Made by a program: the position numbers and the translations under genes. The notes below the pieces were generated by a model. That model had not been told where the DNA came from, made no database searches, and saw only the letters and a program-made list of their open reading frames with translations. DNA of 64,000 bases from the NCBI GenBank assembly GCA_020432165.1, contig JAGQGU010000010.1, positions 1 through 64,000 of the forward strand. The letters run 5' to 3'. Numbering within the stretch: position 1 is the first letter of the stretch; each line of letters opens with the position of its first letter. This stretch comes from Thermomicrobiales bacterium. GTDB taxonomy: Bacteria; Chloroflexota; Chloroflexia; Thermomicrobiales; UBA6265. Shown here in pieces: positions 18,572-26,791 of this stretch.

Positions 18572-20203
18572 ATGGGTGATCTGATGATCGTCATCCTGGT
18601 TGCCGTGCTCGTTGCTGGAATCACCTTTTTCTTGACCTATTTCATGCTCCAACAGCGTGCTGATTCAAAGATGAATCAGGCGCAACGTGAAGCGGATCGT
18701 GTGATTGAAGAAGCCGAATCCCATCAACGGGCAGTAAAAGTTGCGGCCCAGGAAGAAAAACTTCGACTCAGCGCGGAACTCGATAAGGAGCTGACTCAAC
18801 GTCGGATCGAAATCGAGCGCATTGAGCATCGAATTGAGAAAAAAGAAGAGAGCATCGACGATAAGTCCCGGAAGCTGGAACAACGCGACCAGGCTATTCG
18901 TAAGGGTGAACAACGGCTTCAAAGCATGCGTGACTCGTGGGACAGCGAGAAGGTACGCAAGGATGCGGAGCTGGAAGAGACCAGGCAAGCTGTTCTCAAG
19001 GATCTTGAGGATCAGCGAGCCCAGCAGATGCAGGAAGTGGAGCTTTCCCGTCAGCGCTATCATGAGGAGCTTGAGCGTGTGGCCGGGCTCACCGCCCAGG
19101 AAGCGCGCGATCAGCTGATCGCTGATATCGAAGCCGATGCCCGGCACATGGCGCAGCGTCACGTGCACGAGATCGAGCAGGAAGCCAAGGAAGAAGCGGA
19201 CAAACGAGCCCGCAAGATTCTGGCGACCACGATTCAGCGCATCGCCTCGGACTACGTTTCCGAATCTACCGTGAGCGTTGTTCCGCTGCCGAGTGACGAA
19301 ATGAAGGGCCGTATTATCGGTCGCGAAGGTCGCAATATCCGGGCGCTGGAGACAGCGACTGGTGTCGATCTGATCGTGGATGATACCCCGGAAGCCGTGA
19401 CCGTGAGCGGATTCGATCCGGTTCGGCGTGAGGTTGCACGGCGGTCTCTGCAGAAGCTGCTGCAGGATGGTCGCATACATCCGGCGCGGATTGAGGAAGT
19501 TGTCAACAAGACCCAGATGGAGCTCGATGAGATCATGCGGGAGGAGGGCGAGCGCGTTGCCTACGACGCGAACGTACCTGGCCTGCACCCTGATCTGATC
19601 AAGCTATTGGGTCGGCTTAAGTTCCGCACCAGCTATGGGCAGAATGTATTGGCTCACAGTTTGGAAACCAGTCTCATCTCGGCCAACCTGGCCGCTGAGC
19701 TGGGTGCTGATGTGAACGTGGCGAAGACAGCTGGTCTGTTGCACGACATCGGTAAGGCGGTCGACCACGAAGTGGAAGGTCCGCACGCGCTGATCGGTGC
19801 CGATATTGCCCGCCGATTGGGTCGATCCTCCAAGATTGTGCACGCTATTGCTGCACATCATAACGAGGAAGAGCCGCAAACAATCGAGGCGTTTATCGTG
19901 CAGACGGCTGATGCCATCTCCGGTGCCCGACCGGGTGCGCGCCGGGAGATGGTGGAGACGTATATCAAACGGCTTGAAGCGCTGGAAGGCGTGGCGAATT
20001 CGTTTGAAGGTGTGGAGAAATCGTTCGCTATTCAGGCTGGTCGCGAGGTGAGAATCCTGGTGCAGCCGAATACGATCAATGATGCTGGCGCGACGCGCCT
20101 GGCACAGGACGTGGTTAAGAAAATCGAGGAGACTCTCGAGTACCCCGGCCAGATCAAGGTGACCGTTATTCGCGAAACGCGTGCCGTCGATTACGCACGC
20201 TAA
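18572..20203 (+). CDS. rny: Ribonuclease Y
   Basis: This is the membrane-anchored endoribonuclease that starts mRNA decay in many Gram-positive-type bacteria. The 543-residue protein has an N-terminal transmembrane helix (residues 2-27), a long charged coiled coil (about 30-225), a KH domain with [15 protein letters not shown] (from about residue 243) and an HD domain with [13 protein letters not shown] (His-Asp near 391). An upstream frame is open to 18440, but ATG 18572 has GAGGAG at 18560-18565 and puts the TM helix at the N-terminus. A strong terminator follows. The next gene is a SpoVS protein; rny and spoVS are also near neighbours in Bacillus. Confidence 0.96.
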   Translation: MGDLMIVILVAVLVAGITFFLTYFMLQQRADSKMNQAQREADRVIEEAESHQRAVKVAAQEEKLRLSAELDKELTQRRIEIERIEHRIEKKEESIDDKSRKLEQRDQAIRKGEQRLQSMRDSWDSEKVRKDAELEETRQAVLKDLEDQRAQQMQEVELSRQRYHEELERVAGLTAQEARDQLIADIEADARHMAQRHVHEIEQEAKEEADKRARKILATTIQRIASDYVSESTVSVVPLPSDEMKGRIIGREGRNIRALETATGVDLIVDDTPEAVTVSGFDPVRREVARRSLQKLLQDGRIHPARIEEVVNKTQMELDEIMREEGERVAYDANVPGLHPDLIKLLGRLKFRTSYGQNVLAHSLETSLISANLAAELGADVNVAKTAGLLHDIGKAVDHEVEGPHALIGADIARRLGRSSKIVHAIAAHHNEEEPQTIEAFIVQTADAISGARPGARREMVETYIKRLEALEGVANSFEGVEKSFAIQAGREVRILVQPNTINDAGATRLAQDVVKKIEETLEYPGQIKVTVIRETRAVDYAR

Positions 20204-20264
20204 TCCACCCAAAGCTCGCATGCCTGGCAGCTGCCAGTGCACGCCCGTTGTCTCTCACAAACCA

Positions 20265-20319
20265 GAGGCGCATGTGTTCGGATTCTGACGACAGAATTCG
20301 GATGCATGTGCCTCTTTTT
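20265..20319 (+). terminator. Rho-independent terminator of rny
   Basis: A long stem from GAGGCGCATGTG (20265) to CATGTGCCTC (ending 20314) encloses a second stem GGATTCTG-ACGA-CAGAATTC and is followed by TTTTTGGTTTTC. Confidence 0.85.
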
Positions 20320-20547
20320 GGTTTTCATGCGAACTCCTGAATGCAATTCGCCCGGTAAACAAAGTAAACTTGATGCATACCTCAATGGGGGAGGTGAGAT
20401 TTCTGCACCGTCTGGTGTGGAAACTGTTTATTCCGGATACAGATGTAGCATGCCCGCACTCGCTGGCCGCGAGCCGTGCACCCGTTTCATGTGTCCGCAT
20501 CGTAGCACCCGCACTTCGGGTTATTTGGGGAAAGAGGGCTGGTCATC
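20320..20547. other. Leader/promoter region of the SpoVS-type gene
   Basis: No gene is supported between the rny terminator and 20548. A 33-codon frame ending at 20551 overlaps the next start but has no ribosome-binding site that I trust. No consensus promoter stands out. With the terminator and the rny 3' flank, the gap is 344 bp. Confidence 0.4.
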
Positions 20548-21120
20548 ATGAATCGTTTCTTTAGCAAGTTGAACCTTGCCGATATCAAGATCAAGGCGGA
20601 GGGCAACAGCTTCCCGCCGGATGCTGACGAGCAGGTTGAGGAAGAGCCCGTAGTCGAAGTGGCATCCGAGTCTGAAATCGAAGAGCAGCCGGTGGCTGTG
20701 ATCGATGAATACGAGGCTGTTGCTGAGCCGGTGATTATCGCTGAGGTGGAAGAGACCACTATCGTCAGCAATGGTTACGATACCTATGTGGCCGAGACCA
20801 CCTATGAGTACACTGCCAGCGATGGTCGCATTACGTCCGACGAGATCACGATCGGTCTGGGTGAGGTGCTAAAGGTATCCGCTCGCTCTCGCCCGAGTGC
20901 AGTAGCTGGCGCTATTGCCGGTGTTGTGCGCGAGGCTGGCAAGGCCGAGGTGCAGGCTATCGGTGCCGGCGCCACCAATCAGGCGATCAAGGCGGTCGCG
21001 ATTGCGCGCGATTATCTGCGCGAATCCGGTATCGAGGCGATTTGCATTCCCGCCTTTATCGATGTCACTATCGAGAACGAGGATCGCACCGCCATCCGCC
21101 TGGTTGTTGAACCTCGTTAG
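20548..21120 (+). CDS. SpoVS-domain protein with long acidic N-terminal extension
   Basis: Residues 106-190 are a complete SpoVS (Alba-like) domain: EVLKVSARSRPSAVAGAIAG, then AEVQAIGAGATNQAIKAVAI and ICIPAFIDVTI, ending DRTAIRLVVEPR. Ordinary SpoVS proteins are about 86 residues long and nothing else. Here about 105 residues precede the domain, first a short basic segment (MNRFFSKLNLADIKIK), then a Glu/Val-rich acidic stretch (EQVEEEPVVEVASESEIEEQ). SpoVS is an Alba-fold protein that may bind nucleic acid and affects septation and sporulation in Bacillus. Its position after rny fits an RNA-related role. No sporulation gene is seen in the window. Confidence 0.9.
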   Translation: MNRFFSKLNLADIKIKAEGNSFPPDADEQVEEEPVVEVASESEIEEQPVAVIDEYEAVAEPVIIAEVEETTIVSNGYDTYVAETTYEYTASDGRITSDEITIGLGEVLKVSARSRPSAVAGAIAGVVREAGKAEVQAIGAGATNQAIKAVAIARDYLRESGIEAICIPAFIDVTIENEDRTAIRLVVEPR

Positions 21121-21131
21121 TGGTCTGACAC

Positions 21132-21162
21132 GTAGGGGCCGATCCCGTAGGGTATCGGCCCG
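21132..21162. repeat. Dispersed GTAGGGGC palindrome (type 2)
   Basis: GTAGGGGCCGATCCC pairs imperfectly with GGGTATCGGCCCG. It is the same family as the second hairpin of the atpD-atpC array and is followed by a CGGCGGCGTAGCCGTCG hairpin, just as the copy at 3967 is followed by AATGCGGCATAGCCGCATT. Confidence 0.6.
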
Positions 21163-21233
21163 AATCGGCGGCGTAGCCGTCGATAACTGATGACCGGCAT
21201 TGTGATCCATGCGCGATCGATGCCGGGGCGTCT

Positions 21234-22094
21234 ATGCAAGCTATATCCATGAACACTGATTCCTCCAACAAAATCGATCTTCACACGCACACCACCGCCA
21301 GCGATGGTGTCGATACCCCGGCGCAGCTCGTCAATTTCGCGGTCGAGCAGGGCGTTTCCATTTTGGGTGTGACCGATCACGACACCATTGCTGCTCTTCC
21401 GGAGCTTCATGAACTCACCAGAGCCGTAGGCATCACGCTCGTTCCTGGCGTCGAACTCAGCACCACCGTCGATCGTGCTGAGGTGCACATACTCGGCTAC
21501 TTTGTCGATGTGCACGACGATGGCCTCACGACCGCCCTCAACGATCTGGCAATGAGCCGTGTCCGGCGCATCGAACAGATGATTACCAAACTTCAGGATC
21601 TCGGCTACGACATTGATGGGGAGAGCATTCTGGCACAAGCCGCATTCGGCAGTATCGGTCGCCCTCATGTCGCCCGTGCGCTGATCGACATCGGTGCCGC
21701 GACGGATGTATCCGATGCGTTCGAACGCTATCTCAAGGCAGGACGTCCTGGTTACGTTCCGCGCGATCCCTTTATGCCGGAGGATGCCGTGCGGCTTCTG
21801 GTCGATCACAATGTCATTCCGGTACTGGCGCATCCCTATACGACCAAAGATATCGAGGGTACGCTTCAGCGCCTAGTACCGATGGGTCTGAAGGGCTTCG
21901 AAACCTACTACGCCGAATATGGACCAGAGCAACACGCCGAGTTGCGGGCCATCGCTGATGCCTGGGGGCTCATCCCCACCGGTGGCAGCGACTATCACGG
22001 GGTGAACTTCAAAGAAGGACGCATCCTCGGATCGGCTCCAGTACCTCAGGAAGTTGCCGAACGACTCTTTGCCGCGCACGAGGATATGGCATGA
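21234..22094 (+). CDS. PHP-domain phosphoesterase (TrpH/YciV, RNase AM-like)
   Basis: This is a 286-residue PHP-fold metal enzyme. The metal ligands are visible: DLHTHTTASDG (motif I), GVTDHDTI (motif II), GVELSTT (motif III), then IPVLAHPYT and GGSDYHG near the C-terminus. Relatives include 3',5'-nucleoside bisphosphate phosphatase and E. coli RNase AM (YciV), which trims rRNA 5' ends. The start could be 21234 (GGGGCG upstream) or ATG 21249. It overlaps ispD by 4 bp and starts the chain PHP-ispD-ispF-dtd. Which of the two activities applies cannot be decided here. Confidence 0.9.
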   Translation: MQAISMNTDSSNKIDLHTHTTASDGVDTPAQLVNFAVEQGVSILGVTDHDTIAALPELHELTRAVGITLVPGVELSTTVDRAEVHILGYFVDVHDDGLTTALNDLAMSRVRRIEQMITKLQDLGYDIDGESILAQAAFGSIGRPHVARALIDIGAATDVSDAFERYLKAGRPGYVPRDPFMPEDAVRLLVDHNVIPVLAHPYTTKDIEGTLQRLVPMGLKGFETYYAEYGPEQHAELRAIADAWGLIPTGGSDYHGVNFKEGRILGSAPVPQEVAERLFAAHEDMA

Positions 22095-22783
22095 TCGCTG
22101 TCGCTGTGATCGTGGCCGCCGGCAAGAGCGTGCGCTTCGGTGATGCCATCAAGGTGCTGACCCCGCTTCTGGATCGACCGGCGCTTGCCTGGACACTGGA
22201 TGCATTCCAGCAGTCCGAACGTGTAGATGAAATCGTGGTTGTGGTCGGTGAGCATTCGCAGGTGCCGATCGCGGAGCTGATCGAACTCGGTCAGTGGACC
22301 AGGGTTACCAAGGTGGTGCTCGGTGGTGCTACCCGGCAGCATTCCATGGCAAATGGTGTGGACGCCGTACGTGCCGACGCTGATGTCATCCTCGTGCACG
22401 ATGCTGCTCGCCCACTCGTAACGCCCGCGCAGATTGACGCGACAATTGTTGCAGCTCTGGTATCAGGTGGCGCTATTCTGGCAGCACCAGTCATCGATAC
22501 GATCAAGCGCGTTACCGACGGCGTGATCACCGAGACAATCGATCGCTCGACGTTGTGGCAGGCGCAGACTCCGCAGACCTTCACTGCAATACACCTGCGG
22601 GAGATGGCTGCTCTGGCGGTATCCGGTGAGGTGCAAATGACCGACGAAGCCTCGCTGGCCGAGCACCTTGGCTATCCGGTGACGATTGTGCCTTGTGACG
22701 CTACCAATCTCAAAGTCACGCATCCGCACGATGTCATAGTTGCCACGGCGATACTGCAGGCGAGAAAGGAGAGCGACGAGTGA
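22091..22783 (+). CDS. ispD: 2-C-methyl-D-erythritol 4-phosphate cytidylyltransferase
   Basis: The 230-residue enzyme makes CDP-methylerythritol from MEP and CTP, the third step of the non-mevalonate isoprenoid pathway. The family start VIVAAGKSVRFG with a downstream lysine (DAIKVLTPLLDRPALAW), the LVHDAARPLVTP motif and the C-terminal stretch NLKVTHPHDVIVA are all present. It overlaps the PHP gene upstream and ispF downstream by 4 bp each, so translation is coupled. The adjacent ispD-ispF arrangement is common and supports the assignment. Confidence 0.95.
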   Translation: MIAVAVIVAAGKSVRFGDAIKVLTPLLDRPALAWTLDAFQQSERVDEIVVVVGEHSQVPIAELIELGQWTRVTKVVLGGATRQHSMANGVDAVRADADVILVHDAARPLVTPAQIDATIVAALVSGGAILAAPVIDTIKRVTDGVITETIDRSTLWQAQTPQTFTAIHLREMAALAVSGEVQMTDEASLAEHLGYPVTIVPCDATNLKVTHPHDVIVATAILQARKESDE

Positions 22784-23262
22784 TTTGGCCCCGCAGCGGT
22801 ATCGGCTACGATGTCCACCAGTTCGCGGAGGGGCGTCGACTCGTCCTTGGCGGTATCGAGATTCCTCACGATCGCGGCCTCCTTGGTCACAGCGACGCCG
22901 ATGTGCTCCTGCATGCCATTGCCGATGCCTTGCTCGGCGCGGCTGCGTTGGGAGATATCGGTGTGCACTTCCCCCCATCGGATGAACGATATCGCGATAT
23001 CGATAGCCTCGAAATTCTGCGCCACGCCGGTGCCTTGCTGCACGAGGCTGGCTGGCAGCCGGTGAATATCGATGCGACGGTCATTGCCGAGGCCCCAAAG
23101 ATCAATCCGCATGTGCCCGCGATGCGGGCGCGTATTGCATCGGCGTTGGGCTTGGCGATCGACGCCATCAGTATTAAGGCCACGACGAATGAGACGATGG
23201 GTTTTGTTGGCCGTGGTGAAGGCATTGCCGCTATCGCGACTGCCATGATCGCGCCGCAATGA
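22780..23262 (+). CDS. ispF: 2-C-methyl-D-erythritol 2,4-cyclodiphosphate synthase
   Basis: The 160-residue trimeric enzyme cyclises CDP-ME 2-phosphate to MEcPP. The metal-binding D-x-H in GYDVHQF (residues 9-15), the [19 protein letters not shown] motif and the [11 protein letters not shown] segment are all there, followed by [24 protein letters not shown] at 22780 is the start, with AAAGGAG upstream, and overlaps the ispD stop. Length is normal for the family. Confidence 0.96.
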   Translation: MIWPRSGIGYDVHQFAEGRRLVLGGIEIPHDRGLLGHSDADVLLHAIADALLGAAALGDIGVHFPPSDERYRDIDSLEILRHAGALLHEAGWQPVNIDATVIAEAPKINPHVPAMRARIASALGLAIDAISIKATTNETMGFVGRGEGIAAIATAMIAPQ

Positions 23263-23732
23263 GAGTCTGTCTGCAACGCGTGAGTCGTGCGCAGGTCTCG
23301 GTGGATGGCGACGTTGTCGGTGCCATCAATGCCGGCTACCTGCTGTTGCTGGGTGTGAGCCATGACGACTCCGCCGCCGAAATCGACCTCCTGGTGAGTA
23401 AGATCGTCAATCTGCGTGTGCTTGAGGACGAGCAGGGCGTAATGAATCTTTCCGCGCTTGATCTTGGTTCGGAGCGTGTCGAGATGCTGGTTGTCTCGCA
23501 GTTCACGCTCTATGCCGATGTGCGGAAAGGGCGGAGACCCAGTTGGGCACATGCCGCCTCGCCGGATATAGCCGCGCCGATGGTTGATGCCTTCTGCGAT
23601 GCACTGCGCACACAGGGATTCCGCGTGGCTACTGGCGTATTTGGCGCGGAGATGGCAGTAGAATTAGTGAACGATGGACCAGTAACCATCTGGTTGGACA
23701 CTGAGGATCTGCGTGCACCACGACGGGGCTAA
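23259..23732 (+). CDS. dtd: D-aminoacyl-tRNA deacylase
   Basis: The 157-residue DTD hydrolyses D-amino acids (and Gly from tRNA-Ala) off mischarged tRNAs. Both active-site motifs are intact: [16 protein letters not shown] and the cis-Gly-Pro motif [11 protein letters not shown]. The N-terminus [17 protein letters not shown] is typical. It overlaps ispF by 4 bp (ATGA) and is followed after 3 bp by a one-TM protein gene. No functional link with the isoprenoid genes is known; this looks like a housekeeping operon. Confidence 0.96.
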   Translation: MRVCLQRVSRAQVSVDGDVVGAINAGYLLLLGVSHDDSAAEIDLLVSKIVNLRVLEDEQGVMNLSALDLGSERVEMLVVSQFTLYADVRKGRRPSWAHAASPDIAAPMVDAFCDALRTQGFRVATGVFGAEMAVELVNDGPVTIWLDTEDLRAPRRG

Positions 23733-23735
23733 GGC

Positions 23736-24239
23736 ATGAGCGAACCCAAACAACCGGAGAGCATGCGCCCGATCCCTGATGGCGGCCTGCAGGATGCCAT
23801 GCCCAGTTGGCTGAAGCGTCCCCCGGCATGGCGAAACATGCCGACAGCGGAGGAGCGTTTCGAACGCACATTGCCCGAACCCGACACCAGCGAGATCGAC
23901 CCGAAATCACTGGTGGATATCACCGATTTGCCCCAGTGGTTGCAGATGATCGCTGCCCGCGAGGCTGTGCCTGCTCCCGAACCCGCCATTGAGCATGCCG
24001 TCGAACAGATTCTGCAAACGCAACCTGAACCTGATGCGGTTGAGATTGAGGTCGATAATCCCGATCCAGAACCGGTACCGATTCCCGAAGCAGAGGAATC
24101 GGTACCGGTGACTGAACCTGTCTTGACTCCACCGGAGATGCTTCCGGAACCCTCTCACGCCAACACCGGACTCCTGTGGTCGGTTATCGCCCTCCTGGTA
24201 ATCACGGTGCTCGTATTGGGTGTGATGCAGTTTATCTAG
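23736..24239 (+). CDS. Hypothetical C-tail-anchored membrane protein
   Basis: The 167-residue protein is of unknown function. Residues 1-142 are hydrophilic and rich in Pro and Glu, with PMPSWLKRPPAWRNMP near the start, WLQMIAAREA in the middle and a long PEPVPIPEAEESVPVTEPV-type stretch. The last 25 residues hold a single transmembrane helix (WSVIALLVITVLVLGVMQFI) ending at the C-terminus, so most of the chain faces the cytoplasm. It starts 3 bp after dtd and is probably in that operon. The 3' end overlaps the convergent MBL-fold gene by 4 bp. Confidence 0.75.
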   Translation: MSEPKQPESMRPIPDGGLQDAMPSWLKRPPAWRNMPTAEERFERTLPEPDTSEIDPKSLVDITDLPQWLQMIAAREAVPAPEPAIEHAVEQILQTQPEPDAVEIEVDNPDPEPVPIPEAEESVPVTEPVLTPPEMLPEPSHANTGLLWSVIALLVITVLVLGVMQFI

Positions 24240-25057
24240 GTCAGGTGATCGTTCTTGCCCGAGACCCAATCGATATGGCGCTGGGCCGAACGCATGAATC
24301 CTGCTTTGGCATCGTGCAGTATGGGGAAGGGTGCGAAGTTGCCATAGAGGCGGTCGAACTCCAGGTCCTGCACACTATTGACGATGCGCTCTACCGTTCC
24401 CGCCGAGAGGGGGATTCGATTCGGATAACTCCATAGAAACGTGACCGTACCAATATCGGGATTCGGCGCAAACGTATCGCTGGCGAGCATCACTCCCTTG
24501 TTGTCAGCACCGGCCCAGTGGGCGATCGCGCTTCCTGCAAAATGCCCACCCAGCCGATGGAGTGATAGCCCAGGGGCGAGTTCCAGAACTCCATCCCACA
24601 GCCGGATCGCATCGCCCTGGCGAGCAATCCATCCAGCATCCTTCTCCGAGACAAGCACCTCGGCATCAAAGGCGTTGGCCCATTCCAGCTGTACGCCGAA
24701 CATGTGGGGATGGCTGGCGGCAATCCAGGCGATCCCTCCCAGATCTCGCACTCGCTGGATGGCATCCTCACTGATGAATCCCGGTGGATCCCAAAGGAGA
24801 TTGCCGCGGTCAGTCTGCACCAGGAGTGGGCGATGGCCGATACCAACCGGAGGTTGGACGATGAACGCATGCAGCCCGGGCTCGATTTCTTCGATGTCAA
24901 TCGTTCGACCATCCTCTAGATCGGGTAGTGTGGTCCATCTCTGCACACCGTCAAGCGGAAGGTACTGACGTTCGTCGGCGCAGATCGCGCAGACAGGAGG
25001 AAGTGGGTAGCTATGCTCAACGCCGCAGGTAGCGCATATCGCAAATGTTGTTGTCAT
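24236..25057 (-). CDS. MBL-fold protein with N-terminal zinc ribbon and altered metal site
   Basis: The 273-residue protein starts with a zinc-ribbon-like pair, CATC (residues 8-11) and CAIC (23-26), followed by a metallo-beta-lactamase-type fold (LLVQTDRGNLLWDPPG, IAASHPHMFGVQ, LHRLGGHFAGSAIAHW, VMLASDTF). In the place of the usual HxHxDH it has HPHMFG, so the Asp and His of the second metal site are missing, while the later His and Asp are kept. It may bind one metal or be non-hydrolytic. A well-formed sigma-A-type promoter lies upstream and is divergent from the MarR gene, which may control it. Confidence 0.75.
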   Translation of the reverse strand: MTTTFAICATCGVEHSYPLPPVCAICADERQYLPLDGVQRWTTLPDLEDGRTIDIEEIEPGLHAFIVQPPVGIGHRPLLVQTDRGNLLWDPPGFISEDAIQRVRDLGGIAWIAASHPHMFGVQLEWANAFDAEVLVSEKDAGWIARQGDAIRLWDGVLELAPGLSLHRLGGHFAGSAIAHWAGADNKGVMLASDTFAPNPDIGTVTFLWSYPNRIPLSAGTVERIVNSVQDLEFDRLYGNFAPFPILHDAKAGFMRSAQRHIDWVSGKNDHLT

Positions 25058-25095
25058 CGGTCACCTCGCTGGTGCATTCAACTGATCGTGCGCGT

Positions 25096-25124
25096 ATACT
25101 AGCCAATAGAAGATTCAATGTCAA
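25096..25124 (-). promoter_or_regulatory. Promoter of the MBL-fold gene
   Basis: On the minus strand, TTGACA (25119-25124), a 17-bp spacer and TAGTAT (25096-25101) fit the sigma-70 consensus closely. It lies in the 88-bp gap shared with the divergent MarR gene. CAAT-GTCAA-ATTG (25116-25128) overlaps the -35 and is a candidate MarR half-site. Confidence 0.75.
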
Positions 25125-25145
25125 ATTGTTTAATGGTGAAATGAT

Positions 25146-25631
25146 ATGGATGATATCGATGTGATTCTGGATCAGTGGGCCAGAGAGCGCCCTGATCTCG
25201 ACTGCAGTAGCATGGCAATCTTTGGCAGATTGTCGCGGATATATGAGCATATTCAGAGTCGATATCGGCAAGGTGTTATGCCATACGATCTGAATCCCGG
25301 GGAGTTCGATGTATTGGCGACCCTGCGCCGCGCGGGTGATTCGTACACGCTCACAGCTGGCGAATTAACCCAAAGCTTGATGGTGACCGGCGGTGCTGTG
25401 ACGAATCGTATCGACCGGTTGGTCGCAAAAGGCCTGGTAGATCGGCGCGAGGATCCCGCGAATCGCCGGTCGGTCTTGATCTCGCTGACCGCGGATGGTC
25501 TCGCTCTGATCGATACGTTGGTCGTTGAACACGTAAACCGGCAGCAAGATATGTTGCACGAACTATCCCTTGCCGAGCGCCAACAGCTCGCAGACTTGCT
25601 GCGCAAGCTATTGCACCGATTCGAACCCTGA
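25146..25631 (+). CDS. MarR-family transcriptional regulator
   Basis: This is a 161-residue winged-helix regulator. The MarR core is clear: LNPGEFDVLATLRRAG, the recognition region LTQSLMVTGGAVTNRIDRL, and the wing GLVDRREDPANRRSVLISLT, followed by the C-terminal dimerisation helices. The sequence DPANRRSVLISLT is close to the HTH MarR signature. It is divergent from the MBL-fold gene and 72 bp upstream of an AXE1-type esterase, so either or both could be its targets. Its ligand cannot be predicted. Confidence 0.93.
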   Translation: MDDIDVILDQWARERPDLDCSSMAIFGRLSRIYEHIQSRYRQGVMPYDLNPGEFDVLATLRRAGDSYTLTAGELTQSLMVTGGAVTNRIDRLVAKGLVDRREDPANRRSVLISLTADGLALIDTLVVEHVNRQQDMLHELSLAERQQLADLLRKLLHRFEP

Positions 25632-25703
25632 TAGTCTCCCGTTCTGCATTCTGTCATGCTACCTTGATGCGCAGATGATTCGACCTCATACAGGAGCATA
25701 GCC

Positions 25704-26669
25704 GTGGCCTTTTTCGATTACCCTCTGGATATTCTGGAGCAGTACCGACCTGATCGGAACAAGCCAGCCGATTTCGATACGTTCTGGGCGGATACATTGG
25801 CCGATGCCCGCCGTCATGACCTGGCCGTTACCTTCGCACCCGTCGATGTCGGCATTACCGCCCACGATGTCTACGATGTCACCTTCCCCGGTTTTGCCGG
25901 GCAACCGATCCGGGGCTGGATGCTGGTGCCGAAACATCGCGATGGTACCGTCCCCTGCGTTATGGAGTATCTCGGCTATGGCGGCGGCCGTGGTTTCCCG
26001 CACAGTTACACGCTCATCGCCTCGGCGGGATTCGCTCACTTCGTGATGGATACGCGTGGCCAGGGAAGCGCCTGGCAGCGTGGTGATACACCGGATGCCG
26101 GAGCCAGCGGCGAACCACAATATCCCGGGTTCCTCACCCGTGGCCTCAGTTCACCTTCCGAGCACTACTACCGCCGTGTTTTCACGGATGCTGTGCGTGC
26201 GGTGGAGGCAGCGCGTAGCCACCCGGATATCGATGGCCGGATTGTGGTGAGTGGAGGCAGTCAGGGTGGCGGAATTTCTCTCGCGGTCGCGGGTCTGGTG
26301 GATGATCTTAGTGGTGTCTATACGTCGCAGCCGTTCTTGTGCCACTATCGCCGCGCCGCTACGTGTACCGACGCCGCACCCTATAGCGAGCTCAAGAGCT
26401 ACTTTGCCCAGCATGTGGATCGGGTAGAGCAGTCGTTCGCGACGCTGGACTACATGGATGGCATGAACTTCTCGGCCCGCGCAAACGCCCCGGCGCGCTT
26501 CAATGTCGGGCTGATGGATATGGTCTGCCCGCCAAGTACCGTTTACGCGGCATACAATCACTACGCCGGTCCGAAATCGATGGATATCTACCAGTTCAAT
26601 GGTCACGATGGTGGTGCCTCATTCGGTAACCGTGCTCGCGTCGATTTTTTGCATAAGGTGTTGGGATAG
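25704..26669 (+). CDS. AXE1-family acetyl esterase (acetylxylan esterase/cephalosporin-C deacetylase type)
   Basis: This 321-residue alpha/beta hydrolase has the usual length of the family. The start FDYPLDILEQYRP and the stretch FDTFWADTL are typical of carbohydrate esterase family 7. The nucleophile lies in VVSGGSQGGGISL, the oxyanion region in VMEYLGYGGGRG, the acidic residue in GLMDMVCPPSTVYAAYN and the histidine near FNGHDGG. CE7 enzymes remove acetyl groups from sugars or small molecules in the cytoplasm. No signal peptide is present. The GTG start at 25704 has AGGAG upstream. Confidence 0.9.
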   Translation: MAFFDYPLDILEQYRPDRNKPADFDTFWADTLADARRHDLAVTFAPVDVGITAHDVYDVTFPGFAGQPIRGWMLVPKHRDGTVPCVMEYLGYGGGRGFPHSYTLIASAGFAHFVMDTRGQGSAWQRGDTPDAGASGEPQYPGFLTRGLSSPSEHYYRRVFTDAVRAVEAARSHPDIDGRIVVSGGSQGGGISLAVAGLVDDLSGVYTSQPFLCHYRRAATCTDAAPYSELKSYFAQHVDRVEQSFATLDYMDGMNFSARANAPARFNVGLMDMVCPPSTVYAAYNHYAGPKSMDIYQFNGHDGGASFGNRARVDFLHKVLG

Positions 26670-26753
26670 GCATTTGATCTGGCGTCATTCCGATGCCGTA
26701 GGCGAGGAATCAGCCGAACAATCGGTAGCCTGGAGTATGGCGGGATATCGCTC

Positions 26754-26780
26754 CGGACCCCGGGTGTAAAGCCCGGGGTC
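26754..26780. repeat. Dispersed CCCCGGG palindrome, possible bidirectional terminator
   Basis: GGACCCCGGG-TGTAAAG-CCCGGGGTCC lies between two convergent genes. It is a 10-bp-arm member of the GTAGCCCCGGG palindrome family and may act as a terminator, although it has no U-tract. Confidence 0.6.
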
Positions 26781-26791
26781 CCAATGGGCGT

